From: Singulisphaera sp. GP187 | GTDB taxonomy: Bacteria > Planctomycetota > Planctomycetia > Isosphaerales > Isosphaeraceae | Assembly: GCF_900129635.1 (NCBI RefSeq) | Contig: NZ_FSRB01000001.1 | Location: 4,007,501-4,071,500, forward strand | Direction of reading: 5' to 3' | Length of the DNA stretch: 64,000 bases | Shown here: piece after piece, positions 10,643 through 19,700 of the stretch | How the letters are laid out: the number at the start of each line of letters is the position of its first letter | Numbering within the stretch: the first letter of the stretch is position 1 | Notes under the pieces: generated by a model | Told to the model about the DNA's origin: nothing | Databases searched by the model: none | What the model saw: the letters and a program-made list of their open reading frames with translations, nothing else | Position numbers and translations under genes: made by a program

Positions 10643-11215
10643 ATGGCGCTGACGCCGTCCACCATGCTACCTCTCGGGTCGAAAGCCCCCGACTTCCGCC
10701 TCCCCGATACCGCGGGAACGACCGTCGCCCTGGCGGATACCCGAGACGCAAAAGCGACCCTGATCATCTTCATGTGCAACCATTGCCCTTATGTCAAGCA
10801 TGTCCGCCAGGAACTGGCGGATCTGGGGCGGGAATACCAGGCCAAAGGGGTCGCGGTGATCGGGATCAGTGCGAATGATGTGGTCTCCCACCCGGACGAC
10901 GGGCCCGAGATGATGGCGCGAGAGAAGGAAGAGGCGGGCTACACCTTTCCCTACCTCTACGACGAGAGCCAGGCTGTGGCCCTGGCCTACCAGGCGGCCT
11001 GCACCCCGGACTTCTTCGTCTTCGACCGCGATCAGTCGCTGGTCTATCGCGGTCAATTGGACGAGAGTCGGCCAGGCAATGGCGTTCCCGTGACCGGCAA
11101 GGATCTCCGAGCAGCGCTCGACGCCGTGCTCGCGGGCCAACCGGTTGCGCAAGCCCAGAAGCCGAGCCTCGGCTGCAACATCAAGTGGAAACCCGGAAAC
11201 GAGCCGAGCTACTGA
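10643..11215 (+). CDS. Thioredoxin-fold redoxin (AhpC/TSA-type)
   Basis: 190 residues with a thioredoxin fold: an N-terminal APDFRLPD entry, then IIFMCNHCPYVKHV with the CxxC redox pair (Cys-Asn-His-Cys), then VIGISANDV and the cis-Pro loop in AACTPDFFVFD. The long insert between CxxC and cis-Pro matches the peroxiredoxin-like redoxins whose active site reads CNHCPY. It is probably a cytoplasmic thiol-disulfide or peroxide reductase; no signal peptide is present. The ATG at 10643 is preferred over an upstream TTG because GGAG lies 7 nt before it. Its stop overlaps the end of the RCK membrane protein gene by 7 bp, tail to tail. Confidence 0.9.
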   Translation: MALTPSTMLPLGSKAPDFRLPDTAGTTVALADTRDAKATLIIFMCNHCPYVKHVRQELADLGREYQAKGVAVIGISANDVVSHPDDGPEMMAREKEEAGYTFPYLYDESQAVALAYQAACTPDFFVFDRDQSLVYRGQLDESRPGNGVPVTGKDLRAALDAVLAGQPVAQAQKPSLGCNIKWKPGNEPSY

Positions 11216-12300
11216 GCACCGGCCTCGGGCCGTTGGCCGGGCCGGTTGGTGGATTCCATCTCGATCAGCCGCTCGATCGGCGCGATCACGAGGACCATGT
11301 CCCCCGGTTCGAACACGATCTCGTGCCCTGGGTTCACGTTCGCGCCGGCCGTTCCGTGATGCATGACGACGTTGACCTTGGAATCGGCCTGGACGTCACC
11401 GACCGTCCGGCCGACCAGGTTGCCGGTTGGACAGATCGTCAGGTCGATCAGGTGGAGCGGCTGGTCGGCGAGTTGGAACCGCTGATAGACCTTGCGTCCG
11501 GTGGCCGCGGCGATAAACGCCGTGGCCGAGACCTGGGCGGTCGAGATCGCCGGCAGGGAAAAGGCACCGGCGATCTTTGCCGCCAGCGATTCATCGAACA
11601 AGCGTAAAACGATCTTGGCCCCGGGATTCAAATCCTTGGCCGTCAGGCCGGCATCGAGGTTGGTCAGGTCGTCGCTGGTCGAGAGGATGACCGCCCGCGC
11701 ATGGCCAATCCCGGCCAACTCGAGCGTCTTCGCGTTCCGGCCGTCGCCCCGGATCACGGGCACTCCCAGGTCGATGATCTCATCGATCAGAGCCGAGTCG
11801 CTCCCAATCCGCTCGATCACGACCACCGGCTCGCGGAGCGCCAGGATTCCTTGGGTGATCTGGAACCCGACCTTACCCAGCCCGACAACGATCATATGGT
11901 TGCGGTACAACGAGGCCATCATGCGCTGCCACTCCGGTAGCTGGCTTTTCTTGGTGAACGCGAGGTAGCCCAGTCGAATGAGCGAGTCGACCACCGCCCC
12001 CAGGCCCACGATCGGCAACAGGAAGAACAGGGGCTGCAAATACCACTCATCGGGAAAGTCGAGGTAGGGCTCGAGAAAGATGAGCAGGAAAACACTATAA
12101 CACCCCTCCACATAGGTCAGGGGCCGATGGTGATAGCACTGACGGAGCACCAGGCCGCCGACCAGGACGAGTGACCAGAAGATCCCCAACGACCAGCGGA
12201 ACTCCCAGAGCAAGTAGCGCAAATAGCGGGCGTAAATCGCCAGACGAATCGGGGCCCGCATCCGTCCCGGGCCGGACCTGACGTTCGTGAGCCACTTCAT
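11209..12300 (-). CDS. RCK/TrkA-N domain membrane protein (channel-like, no K+ filter seen)
   Basis: About 363 residues: two transmembrane helices (around residues 28-50 and 90-115), then a TrkA-N Rossmann domain starting MIVVGLGKVGFQITQ (GxGxxG, NAD binding), with the acidic end VVIER, and a C-terminal TrkA-C/RCK-C domain. The arrangement is that of bacterial two-helix K+ channels such as MthK. However, the segment between the helices (YSVFLLIFLEPYLDF) lacks the T-V-G-Y-G filter, so ion selectivity, or channel function at all, is doubtful. An upstream GTG at 12387 would add 29 residues; I prefer the ATG at 12300 because GGTGGG precedes it, but this start is uncertain. Confidence 0.82.
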   Translation of the reverse strand: MKWLTNVRSGPGRMRAPIRLAIYARYLRYLLWEFRWSLGIFWSLVLVGGLVLRQCYHHRPLTYVEGCYSVFLLIFLEPYLDFPDEWYLQPLFFLLPIVGLGAVVDSLIRLGYLAFTKKSQLPEWQRMMASLYRNHMIVVGLGKVGFQITQGILALREPVVVIERIGSDSALIDEIIDLGVPVIRGDGRNAKTLELAGIGHARAVILSTSDDLTNLDAGLTAKDLNPGAKIVLRLFDESLAAKIAGAFSLPAISTAQVSATAFIAAATGRKVYQRFQLADQPLHLIDLTICPTGNLVGRTVGDVQADSKVNVVMHHGTAGANVNPGHEIVFEPGDMVLVIAPIERLIEMESTNRPGQRPEAGAQ

Positions 12301-12703
12301 CGAGTCACCCACCATCGCGCCTGGCGAAAGGCGGCGACAATCCGATCCGATCGCGTCCATCGCGAAGTCAACGGGCAAGGGAAGCACATGGGGAGGAACC
12401 TGGCCGAAGATTGGAGTGGCGGATCATGCCGGTTGGAAGCGAACGTCCGAAGCCGTTCGAGCGTAATCGGACGATCGCCCCATCGCCACTGGGCACTCCC
12501 CGACGAACGGAACAAGCGACGACGACCTTGATCGACATCAACTCGTTGGGATCAGCCGAACCCCAGGGGCCCGGCAGGAAAAATGGCAAGACTCCCGCCT
12601 ACGAGAGCTTGACCCCATTCGAGCGATTGGGGATCGTCGAAGGGCGCGATCCCCCCGCGACGTTGGCAAAAAACGCAACGCAACCGCCGAGCGATCACGA
12701 GCG
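12301..12703. other. Intergenic stretch before the SGNH hydrolase gene
   Basis: About 400 bp between divergent genes. An open frame at 12411-12707 overlaps the next start codon by 4 bp (ATGA) but its predicted protein is low-complexity and unconvincing, so I do not call it. I see no repeat or clear promoter. Confidence 0.4.
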
Positions 12704-14320
12704 ATGACCGCACTCTCTCCTCAACCGGGCCGCGAAGCAGACCCTGCAATGGCGGGCGGAACCAGCCCCGCGTCGCGAACCGGCAAGTCACCCCGTGGCT
12801 GGCGCGGGGTGCTGATCCGTACTCTGGCGGTGTTGATCGGCCTTGCGCCGTTCGCCGCGAGCGAAGCGGTCCTGCGCGTCTTCGACTGGCAGCGTCCTGC
12901 CCTGCACGACGATCCGTTCGTGGGTTTCAGCTCCGTCTACCCACTGTTCGTCCTCAATCGTGACCGGACGCGCTACGAAATTCCCCCCGCGCACGACCGG
13001 TTCTTCTGCCCCGAGTCGTTCGATGCGGTCAAGCCTCGCGGTGAGTTTCGGATTTTCTGTTTAGGGGGGTCGACCGTGCAAGGTCGGCCGTTCGCGAAGG
13101 AGACCTCGTACACCACCTGGCTCGAACTCAGCCTCCGGGCCGCCGACCCGTCGCACCCCTGGAGGGTGATCAACTGCGGCGGCACCTCCTACGCCAGCTA
13201 TCGACTCGCCGAGGTGTTGCGCGAGCTAGGGAGCTACCAGCCCGACCTGTTTCTCATTGATATGAGCCACAACGAGTTCCTTGAAGACAGGACATACCAG
13301 CACATCAAACATGTGTCAGATTCCGTCAGACGTCCTCTCGAATGGGTGTCCGGCCTCCGAATCTTCGGCCTGGTCCGCTCGGTCGCGACCGCGCTGGGGG
13401 GACGGCCACCTGTTCCGGAGAAAGCGATTCTCGGCCCCGCGGTCGAGGCCAAGCTCGATTATTTCGGCGGGCTTGAGACCTACCATCACGACGCAGACTG
13501 GCGGCGCGACGTGATCGACCACTTCGAGTTCAACCTCCGGCGGATGGTCCGGATGGCTCAGGAGGCGCGGGTGCCCGTGATCCTCATCAACCCCGTGTAT
13601 AACCTCGATACCCCGCCCTTCAAGTCGGAACATCGGCCGGGTCTGTCGAACGAGGATCGGCGGCAGTTCGAGGCGCACTGGGACGAGGCCCGCCAGGCGT
13701 ATGGCAAGAGCCTGCCCAACGCGATCGAGCGGCTCCGCGAGGCGATCGCGATCGACAACCAGCACGCGGGAATCCACTACGCGCTCGCGAAATGCTATCA
13801 GCAGTGGGACCAAACCGAGGAAGCGCGCCAGTCGTTCATCGACGCCAAGGAGACGGACGTCTGCCCGTTACGGATGCTCGAGCCGATGAGACAGGCGATG
13901 TTCGACGTCGGCCGCGCCACGGGAACTCCCGTGATCGACCTCGTCACGATCTTCTCGGCGCGAAGCCGGGGAGGCATTCTCGGCGACGATTGGCTCGTCG
14001 ACCATGTGCATCCTTCGATCCAAGGCCACCAACTCGTCGCGAGCGTGCTGGTGAACGAGATGGCCCGGGAGCGCTTCCTCCGCCCCGCACCCGGCTGGGA
14101 GGCCGAGCGCGACCGGCGTTACCAAGAGCAAACCGACTCGCTCGACGAGTTCTACTTCCTCAAGGGACAGAAGCAGCTTGGGAACCTACGGCTCTGGGCC
14201 CAAGGTCGAGGCGACCGGGTCCGCCCCCTCTCGAAACCCAAAAAACCAAATCCGCAAGGTGCTTCCAGCCTGGTCCCGGACGGTCGTGAAGCACCTCCGG
14301 AACAGCCAGCCGGTTTGTAA
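12704..14320 (+). CDS. Membrane-anchored SGNH/GDSL-type hydrolase with helical insertion
   Basis: 538 residues. One transmembrane segment (residues 36-52) anchors a periplasmic or surface domain. The SGNH core is recognisable: block I in FCLGGSTVQG (Ser), a block III-like Asn in MSHNEF, and block V in DHVHPSIQG (Asp/His). Between blocks III and V sits a helical stretch (LREAIAIDNQHAGIHYALAK) that reads like a single TPR-type repeat, unusual for this fold. Related planctomycete proteins are called SGNH/GDSL hydrolases. The substrate (acetylated glycan or lipid ester) is unknown. A later ATG at 12749 is a possible start. The extreme C-terminus is Pro/Lys-rich and probably disordered. Confidence 0.82.
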   Translation: MTALSPQPGREADPAMAGGTSPASRTGKSPRGWRGVLIRTLAVLIGLAPFAASEAVLRVFDWQRPALHDDPFVGFSSVYPLFVLNRDRTRYEIPPAHDRFFCPESFDAVKPRGEFRIFCLGGSTVQGRPFAKETSYTTWLELSLRAADPSHPWRVINCGGTSYASYRLAEVLRELGSYQPDLFLIDMSHNEFLEDRTYQHIKHVSDSVRRPLEWVSGLRIFGLVRSVATALGGRPPVPEKAILGPAVEAKLDYFGGLETYHHDADWRRDVIDHFEFNLRRMVRMAQEARVPVILINPVYNLDTPPFKSEHRPGLSNEDRRQFEAHWDEARQAYGKSLPNAIERLREAIAIDNQHAGIHYALAKCYQQWDQTEEARQSFIDAKETDVCPLRMLEPMRQAMFDVGRATGTPVIDLVTIFSARSRGGILGDDWLVDHVHPSIQGHQLVASVLVNEMARERFLRPAPGWEAERDRRYQEQTDSLDEFYFLKGQKQLGNLRLWAQGRGDRVRPLSKPKKPNPQGASSLVPDGREAPPEQPAGL

Positions 14321-14362
14321 GAGCGGCAGGGCCCTCGGCCCGCAACAAGCCGCTCGGTTTCG

Positions 14363-14722
14363 TTAGAACGAGTCGAGAGCCTTTGATTCTTCGTCGTAAA
14401 TCTCGAAGATCCGGTCGAACCGAGTGATCTTGAAAACTTGCGCCAGGTCGGGGGCAATACAGCAGAGCTTGAGCCGGCCCTCGGCGGCCGTCACTCGGCG
14501 TGCGAACTTGAGGAGGACGGCGAGCATGGTGCTCGACATCAGGCGAACCTCGCGGAAGTTGAGCAGCACATCCGCCTGCCCAAGTCCTCCGATCAATTCT
14601 TGCAGTTGTTCGTCCACTTCACCGATAACCTCTTCGTTGAGGATTTCGGCATCCGCAAAATTCGCGATGGTCACCCCGTGAATTGTCTCCACAAGGACGC
14701 GGGGATAAGCAGTTCTCGTCAT
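14363..14722 (-). CDS. STAS-domain protein (anti-sigma factor antagonist type)
   Basis: 119 residues forming one STAS domain: VTIANFADAEILNEE, DVLLNFREVRLMSSTMLAVLL (the loop with the phosphorylatable Ser-Ser of SpoIIAA-like proteins), and a C-terminal LAQVFKITRFDRIFEIYDE. It probably binds a partner-switching serine kinase or anti-sigma factor, but none is encoded nearby. I chose the ATG at 14722; the frame stays open much further upstream, but that part is low-complexity and lacks domain character. The gene converges with the SGNH hydrolase, about 40 bp apart. Confidence 0.88.
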   Translation of the reverse strand: MTRTAYPRVLVETIHGVTIANFADAEILNEEVIGEVDEQLQELIGGLGQADVLLNFREVRLMSSTMLAVLLKFARRVTAAEGRLKLCCIAPDLAQVFKITRFDRIFEIYDEESKALDSF

Positions 14723-15048
14723 CGTTCCAATTCCAAATAAATGAGAAACTTGGTTCCGCCTGTTCTTCCTGCGCTCGGCTCGCTCGCGCGGATTGAACAA
14801 CGAGGGGGAAGGAGTGACCCGATCGGAATCCTCCGGCATCGGGCGTCCCCTCTTTTGGCGTGAAACATCGGCCGGGCATTCAGGCCCTCGGCGAAAGGGC
14901 ATTACCCGGCCTCTGTTGTTCAAACGCGACACCACAACTCGACCACTCGCACGCGGCCACCGGGTATCTCGCGATCGATTCGATCGTCTTCTTGACAGTC
15001 GGGACATCGCCGCGTCGTGCGACATCCGTAATTAGTGTACGGACTCAG
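14723..15048. other. Intergenic stretch, nothing identified
   Basis: About 325 bp between two same-strand genes. It presumably holds the promoter of the STAS gene. I see no repeat, hairpin or coding signal worth reporting. Confidence 0.4.
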
Positions 15049-15438
15049 TCAACTCCATCGACGATTGAGACCGGTTACATAATCCGTCGTACCGGAATCC
15101 TCATCGCTTGAGTCAAGACGGTCATTGGGATGCCAGCCGATCGCCGTCGTGTTGGTTCGCGACGGTACAGCCATGCCCTCACTCTTCGGCGGTGCGGGAT
15201 AAACGTGGGCCTGGTGCGTCACCTCCCAGAGGCCCGGCCAGCCCCGAGGGTCACTGCGTTCGACGGCGTTGATCAACTTCTCGACCACCGACCAACGGCC
15301 CCAATCCACCGCGACCGAGAGTCGAGGGATCCCGTGGGTGTGGGTTTCCATGCTCTCGGGCCCGAAACCGAGCCGGCTCAGCCAATTTCGAGCGCGGAGC
15401 AACGACTCATTATTGGCGAAATAGTGCGTGTAATACAT
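15049..15438 (-). CDS. Small cytoplasmic protein of unknown function
   Basis: 129 residues starting MYYTHYFANNESLL. The first 80 residues look like a compact domain (RNWLSRLGFGPESM, then LSVAVDWGRWSVVEKLINAVE), with a C-terminal Asp/Ser/Thr-rich tail. I do not recognise the family; the alternating pattern would fit a small alpha/beta fold. AGGAGAAC lies just upstream of the ATG at 15438, which supports the start strongly. Neighbouring small genes are on the same strand but too far away to argue for an operon. Confidence 0.7.
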   Translation of the reverse strand: MYYTHYFANNESLLRARNWLSRLGFGPESMETHTHGIPRLSVAVDWGRWSVVEKLINAVERSDPRGWPGLWEVTHQAHVYPAPPKSEGMAVPSRTNTTAIGWHPNDRLDSSDEDSGTTDYVTGLNRRWS

Positions 15439-15682
15439 GGGACTTGTTCTCCTTTTTTTTCTGATCAGGATGGGAAAGGAGCGCTGGGGAATCAGCCCAG
15501 AACAGTGGGGGAAGGGGGGATCAGCGGTTATCGTCCCGGGAGAGCGGGAGCCGGGCCGGGGCATGACGGTCGGGAAACCAAGGACGCTGTCCGTGGCGAC
15601 GACGCATCGCCGCCCCACCGACCAGGTCAGTCCTTGACGATCACCGAACGGGCCCGCCGATCACGACGAGGGGGGGCTGAAC

Positions 15683-16036
15683 TCAACAGCGGAGAGGAAT
15701 TCGGTGGCAGGGGGTCCAAACCGCCTTGGTCTGCGAAACGGTGAACGACGACCAAGGCGCATTGCCGACAACATGTGACGAAGTCAGCGGGGGGCGAAAG
15801 GCAACCAAGTGACCAGCCGAGTCATCGTCATCTTCCCCATCCCAGAGGCAGAGACCAAGACCCGCTTGATCGAGAGCTCCATTCGGAAGCCGGCCGTCGG
15901 ACCGTCGCAGCCGCGTCGAGTGCGACAGCGTCGAAACCACGGTCTGAGGTGAGTTCGCCGAATCGGAACCCTGATCCCGCACTCCCAGCACAGGGAGCAA
16001 GAGTGACCAGAAGAGAAGGATTCCGACGCTTTTCAT
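15683..16036 (-). CDS. Possible small secreted protein
   Basis: About 117 residues. The first 20 (MKSVGILLFWSLLLPVLGV) have the shape of a signal peptide. The rest is low-complexity with no motif I recognise. An in-frame GTG at 16051 is an alternative start. There is little beyond the signal-like N-terminus to prove it is a gene. Confidence 0.4.
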   Translation of the reverse strand: MKSVGILLFWSLLLPVLGVRDQGSDSANSPQTVVSTLSHSTRLRRSDGRLPNGALDQAGLGLCLWDGEDDDDSAGHLVAFRPPLTSSHVVGNAPWSSFTVSQTKAVWTPCHRIPLRC

Positions 16037-16713
16037 CGGCAGGCCCACCACCTTCGCCTCGCAATCCTTTGCGAGTGGTTTTCACAATATTCATTCTATC
16101 GAACTCGTCAAGCCAAAAGCGATCCCCGGGCACGCCCCCTGAGATCACTTCCGCCAGCGCTTTTCCCGAAAGCACACCAGGAAAACGGGTGGAAATGGCC
16201 CATTTCTCCCCCACTCGCCCCCCTGCCCGAAAGAATTCCCACTAAAGTGCCCCGTTCTCGCGATGGCCGCGCCAGCGTGCTGCATAATGGTGCATCGGTG
16301 GTCGCGATCGCTGAAGAAGCACACCTTGTCCTACCTCATGGCGTCGACGTCCGGTTGCCGCTGCGCCCCCTCGTTGGAATCGTCGCAACCGACAGATTCC
16401 AAGAGGACCATGCGTAATCCAAAGCATACCGGAAGCCGGTCCGCACGATCACTCGATCGCACTTGATTGACCACTCTGGTTGATCCCCTTGTGCTCCCGG
16501 CAACCGGCGCTCGTCCGAGCGACCCGTTGACTATGACTGCATGGGTGATAGCATTGAAAGGTCAACCCAGGTTCTCAAAAGATCGGTGAGACGGGCTCTT
16601 ACGGGGGTCAGGGCCCGTCTTGTTGAGCCTCTTGGCCGAGCGATTTCGAGGTTTGTGCGGCCTATTCCGTTTTTGCTTCGCTTCATCCAAGGTGGATCCA
16701 GGGACTTGTAACC
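16037..16713. other. Intergenic stretch of about 680 bp
   Basis: No convincing gene in either strand. A possible hairpin with arms at 16589-16596 (AGACGGGC) and 16613-16620 (GCCCGTCT), followed by TGTT, lies about 95 bp upstream of the Ig-repeat gene; it could be a terminator or part of a structured leader. Nothing else was identified. Confidence 0.35.
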
Positions 16714-19700
16714 ATGTCGCTTTTCAGTCCGCGCCGGAAACTTTGGGGTGTGGGGCGTTCGTCGGGTCAAAAGAGGCGAACGCACCGCCTGAGCCAATAT
16801 GGGCTTGGGCTCGAAGCCTTGGAGAGCCGTTTGGCCCCCGCCACGAGCATATGGAACGGTGCCGTCGATGGACTCTGGTCCACGGCCGGCAATTGGGACA
16901 CTCCGCCGACGGCCGGCAGCGACCTGGTCTTCCCCAACGGTGCCGGGCATCTTGCCAACACCAACGACCTGGCGGTGGGAACCTCCTTCGCTTCGTTCAC
17001 GGTCTCCGGCGGTGGCTATGCGATCGGTGGAGCTGCGATCAACCTGGCCGGGCTCCTCGACGCCTCGCACACGTCGGGAACCGACACGATCAATCTCCCG
17101 ATCAATTTCACGGGGTCGACGACGGTCGAGGTCGATCAGGCGGGTGCCGTCCTGGTTTTGGGCGGGGTCCTCACTACGGAGGGCCTGAACAAGACGGGCG
17201 CGGGGGAACTCAACCTGACCGCCGCCAATCCGTACACCGGAAATACCACCGTCGCGGGTGGCGTGCTGGTGGTCGACGGCCCGCAGGGCGGCAGCCCTGT
17301 TGTCGTGAATGCCGGGGCGTCGCTCCGCGGTTCGGGAACGGTGGGTGCCATCACAGCGGTGTCAGGAACGGTGCGTCCCGGGAACGCAGGCCCCGCGATC
17401 CTGACGAGCCATGGCAACCTGACGCTCGATGCCGCATCGACGTATGCCGTGGCCCTGAACGGCACGACCGCGGGGACAGATTATAGCCAGTTGGGGGTCA
17501 ACGGCCAGATCTCGCTTGGAAACGCCACGCTTCAAACGACGCTTGGGTACACGCCGGCCGGCCACGACCAGCTCCTCATCCTCAATAATACGGGCGCCGC
17601 GGCGATCAATGGCACGTTCGCGGGACTTCCCCAGGGGGCCACGGTCGTGGTCGCCAACGAGGCGTTCCAGATCAGCTATACCGGCGGCGACGGCAACGAC
17701 GTCGTTCTGACCCACCTGCTCGGCAGTACGACGACCGTGACGGCCGCCCCCAACTCGACCGTCTTCGGCCAGACAGTCCTCTTGACGGCGACCGTCGCCG
17801 CCTCGGCTCCCGGCCAACCCAACTCCCCCACGGGGACGGTCGAGTTCTTCAGCGGCACCACCTCGCTGGGCACCGCCACCCTGAACGCGGGGACCGCCAT
17901 CCTGTCCACGTTCGCCCTGCCCACGGGGACCGACACGGTCACCGCAAAATACAAAGGGGACGCGGACTTCGGGCCGAGCACCTCACCGGGCTTCACGGTG
18001 ACGGTCGCCCAAGCGAGCACGGTCACGTCGCTCTCCGTCACGCCCACCACGGCAGTGATCGGCCAGTCGGTGACGCTGACGTCGACGGTCGCCGCGGCCA
18101 GCCCCGGCTCCGGAACACCCACGGGGACGGTCGAGTTCTTCAGCGGCACCACCTCGCTGGGCACCGCCACCCTGAACAACGGCGTGGCCACCTTCTCGAC
18201 CACGAACCTACCGCTGGGCAATGACTCGATCACGGCCAAATACCTGGGATCGACCGACTACGCGGCGAACACCTCGGCGCCCGTGATCGCCACGGTCAGC
18301 CAGGCGAGTACAATCACCACGCTCACAACGGCGCCCAACCCCTCAAGCGTGGGCCAGCCGACGCTCCTGACGGCGACGATCGCGGCGGTCAGCCCCGGAA
18401 CAGGGCTTCCGACCGGGACGGTCGAGTTCTTCAACGGCACCACCTCATTGGGGACCGGCACCCTAAGCAACGGCGTGGCCACGCTGAGCACCAGCGTCCT
18501 CCCGCTCGGCACCAGTACGCTCACGGCTCGCTACCTGGGGGACGCCAACTACATCGCGAGCACCTCCGCGGCCAAGAGCCAGACCGTCAGCCCGGCGACC
18601 ACGACAACGCTGAACGCCAACCCGACTTCGGTCGCCTTCGGGGCCACCGTCACCCTGACGGCCACGGTGGCGCCGGTGAGTGGCACGGGAACCCTCACCG
18701 GCAACGTCATCTTCATGAGCGGCACAACTCCGCTGGGAACAGCCGCGGTGATCGGCGGGGTCGCGACCCTGAAGACCAACACCATCCCCGGAGGCAGCAA
18801 CGCGATCACGGCCCAGTACCAGGGCGATACCAACTTCGGCGGCAGCACCTCGACGGCCGTCAACGTCACTGTGGCTAAGGTGAACACGACCTCGACGCTC
18901 AAGGTCTCTCCCCTCAACTCGGGCCTGGGTAATCCGGTCACGCTGACCGCCACGATCACCTCGACCAGCACCAGCACAGTGAAACCGTCCGGCACCGTCC
19001 GGTTCCTCGACGGTGCCGTCTTGCTTGGCACGGCCACCGTGGATAGCAATGGCATCGCGACGCTGACCTCCTCCTCCCTGACGCTCGGATCGCACTCGAT
19101 CACGGCTCAGTACGAGGGGGACGGCAACTTCAACTCCAGCATCTCGCCGGCGGTCACCCAGAATGTCGGCCAGCTCACCACGACAACGCTGTCCGTCAAT
19201 CCCAACGCGTCCGTCTTCGGGCAAGCGGTGGTCCTGACGAGCACCATCACGAGCACCGCTGCGGGGACACCCACGGGGACGGTCGAGTTCTTCAGCGGCA
19301 CCACCTCGCTGGGCACCGCCACCCTGAACAACGGCGTGGCCACGTTGACGACCACCGCGCTCCCGACCGGAGTCAACAGCGCGATCACGGCCGTCTACAG
19401 CGGGGACCCCACGTTCGGCACCAGCACCTCGACGGCCCGCACCGTGACGGTGACCAAGGCCGACACGACCATCGCGGTCGCGGTGAAACCCAATCCCGCC
19501 GGGTTCGGCCAGCAATGGACGCTGACGGCCAACATCGTCGCGGCCAGCCCTGGTTCGGGAACCCCCACGGGCACCGTACAGTTCTACAGCAACGGGATCG
19601 CGATCGGTAGCGTCGTCAATGTGGTCAACGGCGTCGCCACCCTCTTGACCTCGGCAACGCCGCAGGGAGCCAGCACGATCACCGCCCGCTACTCGGGTGA

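Noticed and set aside
12411..12707. 98-codon frame overlapping the SGNH hydrolase start by 4 bp
   Set aside because: The ATGA overlap is tempting, but the product is low-complexity, lacks a clear ribosome-binding site and has no domain-like segment.
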